DNA of 7,156 nt from NCBI GenBank assembly GCA_022867105.1, contig JALHVH010000354.1, positions 1-7,156 of the forward strand, given 5' to 3'. Below the pieces are notes generated by a model. It searched no databases, had not been told where the DNA came from, and saw only the letters and a list, made by a program, of their open reading frames with translations. Both the position numbers and the translations under genes were made by a program. The DNA is from Candidatus Aminicenantota bacterium. GTDB lineage: Bacteria; Acidobacteriota; Aminicenantia; Aminicenantales; Saccharicenantaceae. Below, one piece after another: positions 6,474 through 7,156 of the stretch (position 1 is the first letter of the stretch; every line of letters starts with the position of its first letter).

Positions 6474-7112
6474 TCAGGTCCCGGACTTCTTTCCAGGGGT
6501 TCGAATCCGTTCGGGGCCTTTCCGGAATTCCCGAAGGTATTTCTCATAGTCTTCGGGCGTATTGAGGTTCCGGAGCCAGCCGGAGTCTTTCAGCATGACC
6601 TTGCGCGTCCGGCATCGGTCGAAAAGCGTCAGGATGGAGAAGTCACGTGCTCGGACCAAAGCTTCGATCTCCGGGATGACCGATCGCCTGTAGACGGCGA
6701 AGAGCGGCTCGAAAAGCCCTCCGCACGAGACGGGGACCACGATTTCGAAGCCTTGAGCTTTCGCAATGAGCTGTTTCAGAAAATCGATATCGATGTCCGG
6801 GATGTCGCAGGCCAGGACAACGCATACCTGGTTCTTCGCGGCTTTCAGTCCCGCCAGGATCCCGGCCAGCGGGCCCTGCCCGGGAGCGGTGTCTTCGATA
6901 GTCCGGCAGCCGGGCGCGTCCACGGCCTGTCCCCTGGAAACGGAGACGAGGACCTCGTCGAACATCCCTTCGACCTGGAGGAGGACCCTCCTGATGAGCG
7001 TCCCCCCGGGGATGGGCAGGCTTGCCTTGTCGGCCTTCATCCTCCGGCCTTTTCCGCCGGCGAGGATGATGAGGCTCACGCCCATAGGTCTGCGACCGGG
7101 TCTCTTAACCAT
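6474..7112 (-). CDS. mobA: Molybdenum cofactor guanylyltransferase (MobA-like)
   Basis: A 212-residue cytoplasmic nucleotidyltransferase of the MobA/NTP_transf_3 type. MobA joins GMP from GTP to Mo-molybdopterin, giving the MGD cofactor used by DMSO reductase-family enzymes. The N-terminal nucleotide-binding motif LAGGKGRRMKADKASLP spans 17-33, with Lys29 at the conserved position. GQGPLAGILAGL (78-89) is typical, ACDIP (101-105) carries the expected metal-binding aspartate, and LFEPLFAVYRRS (133-144) and NLNTPEDY (182-189) match the family's C-terminal half. The gene converges on dmsC with 18 bases between stops, so cofactor and enzyme are linked but separately transcribed. The start is uncertain: neither ATG 7112 nor ATG 7085 (Met10, giving 203 residues closer to the family N-terminus) has a good ribosome site. 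The tail after residue 197 is not conserved MobA sequence as far as I can tell. A related NTP transferase such as MocA (cytidylyltransferase) is possible but less likely beside a bis-MGD enzyme. Confidence 0.85.
   Translation of the reverse strand: MVKRPGRRPMGVSLIILAGGKGRRMKADKASLPIPGGTLIRRVLLQVEGMFDEVLVSVSRGQAVDAPGCRTIEDTAPGQGPLAGILAGLKAAKNQVCVVLACDIPDIDIDFLKQLIAKAQGFEIVVPVSCGGLFEPLFAVYRRSVIPEIEALVRARDFSILTLFDRCRTRKVMLKDSGWLRNLNTPEDYEKYLREFRKGPERIRTPGKKSGT
6495..6511 (+). other. tRNA T-arm-like segment inside the 3' end of mobA
   Basis: The plus strand holds TTCGAAT (6500-6506), a perfect T-loop consensus, flanked by AGGGG and CCGTT, which can pair at four of five positions including one G-T. 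Upstream I find no D-arm, no convincing anticodon arm and no partner for the would-be acceptor strand, so this is not a complete tRNA. It may be chance, or a remnant of a tRNA or attachment site. On the minus strand it encodes RIRTP, a peptide familiar from frames read across tRNA T-arms. Confidence 0.22.
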
Positions 7113-7140
7113 GATGAGACATCATAAACAAATCCGTCAA
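7111..7140 (-). promoter_or_regulatory. Weak candidate promoter for mobA
   Basis: On the minus strand TTGACG (7135-7140, five of six to the -35) is followed after 18 bases by CATCAT (7111-7116, four of six to the -10). Used as such, the transcript would start just inside the ATG at 7112, which would favour translation from the second ATG at 7085. The -10 is weak, and a true promoter may lie beyond the window edge. Confidence 0.2.
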
Positions 7141-7156
7141 TTTGCGAAAGTCGTAG

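Noticed and set aside
6440..6520. Complete tRNA gene ending at the T-arm-like sequence
   Set aside because: No D-arm, no plausible anticodon stem-loop and no 5' acceptor strand complementary to the bases after the T-arm.
6510..6535. TTCGGG-N14-CCCGAA inverted repeat as a terminator for dmsC or mobA
   Set aside because: It lies within the mobA coding region, has a large loop and no T-run on either strand.

Overview
The window reads as a GC-rich bacterial chromosome segment with two functional modules. There is no rRNA, complete tRNA, CRISPR array or insertion sequence. The taxon cannot be named from sequence alone. Shine-Dalgarno sites and a menaquinol-type respiratory reductase suggest an anaerobic or facultatively anaerobic bacterium; a lineage such as Acidobacteriota/Aminicenantes is only an impression.

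Left module (1-2594): a sugar permease of the FucP-like MFS type starts at 249 and runs leftward off the window. A 160-bp intergenic region separates it from a divergent pair: a DegT/DnrJ/EryC1/StrS-family PLP aminotransferase (410-1540) and, 10 bases later, a Gfo/Idh/MocA-family NAD(P)-dependent dehydrogenase (1551-2594). The intergenic region holds a candidate sigma70-type promoter for each direction and a short inverted repeat between them. A dehydrogenase that makes a keto-sugar and an aminotransferase that interconverts keto and amino groups form a natural two-step pair. The exact sugar or cyclitol, and whether the direction is biosynthetic or catabolic, cannot be read from the sequence.

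Right module (2658-7112): a complete DmsABC-type reductase. It comprises a molybdopterin catalytic subunit (2658-4937), a four-cluster [4Fe-4S] electron-transfer subunit (4934-5557, overlapping by 4 bases) and an eight-helix membrane anchor (5559-6455, gap 1 base). Electrons would pass from menaquinol at the anchor through the clusters to the molybdenum site. A convergent mobA-like gene (7112-6474) follows after 18 bases. Its product would attach GMP to molybdopterin, making the bis-MGD cofactor the catalytic subunit needs.

The most notable feature is that the catalytic subunit has no twin-arginine leader. An in-frame stop just upstream rules out a longer N-terminus, so the complex is predicted to face the cytoplasm, unlike E. 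coli DmsABC. A second oddity is the C-terminal tail of the mobA product, encoded over a stretch that resembles a tRNA T-arm. I see no clearly new system; the leaderless reductase is the best candidate for something unusual.
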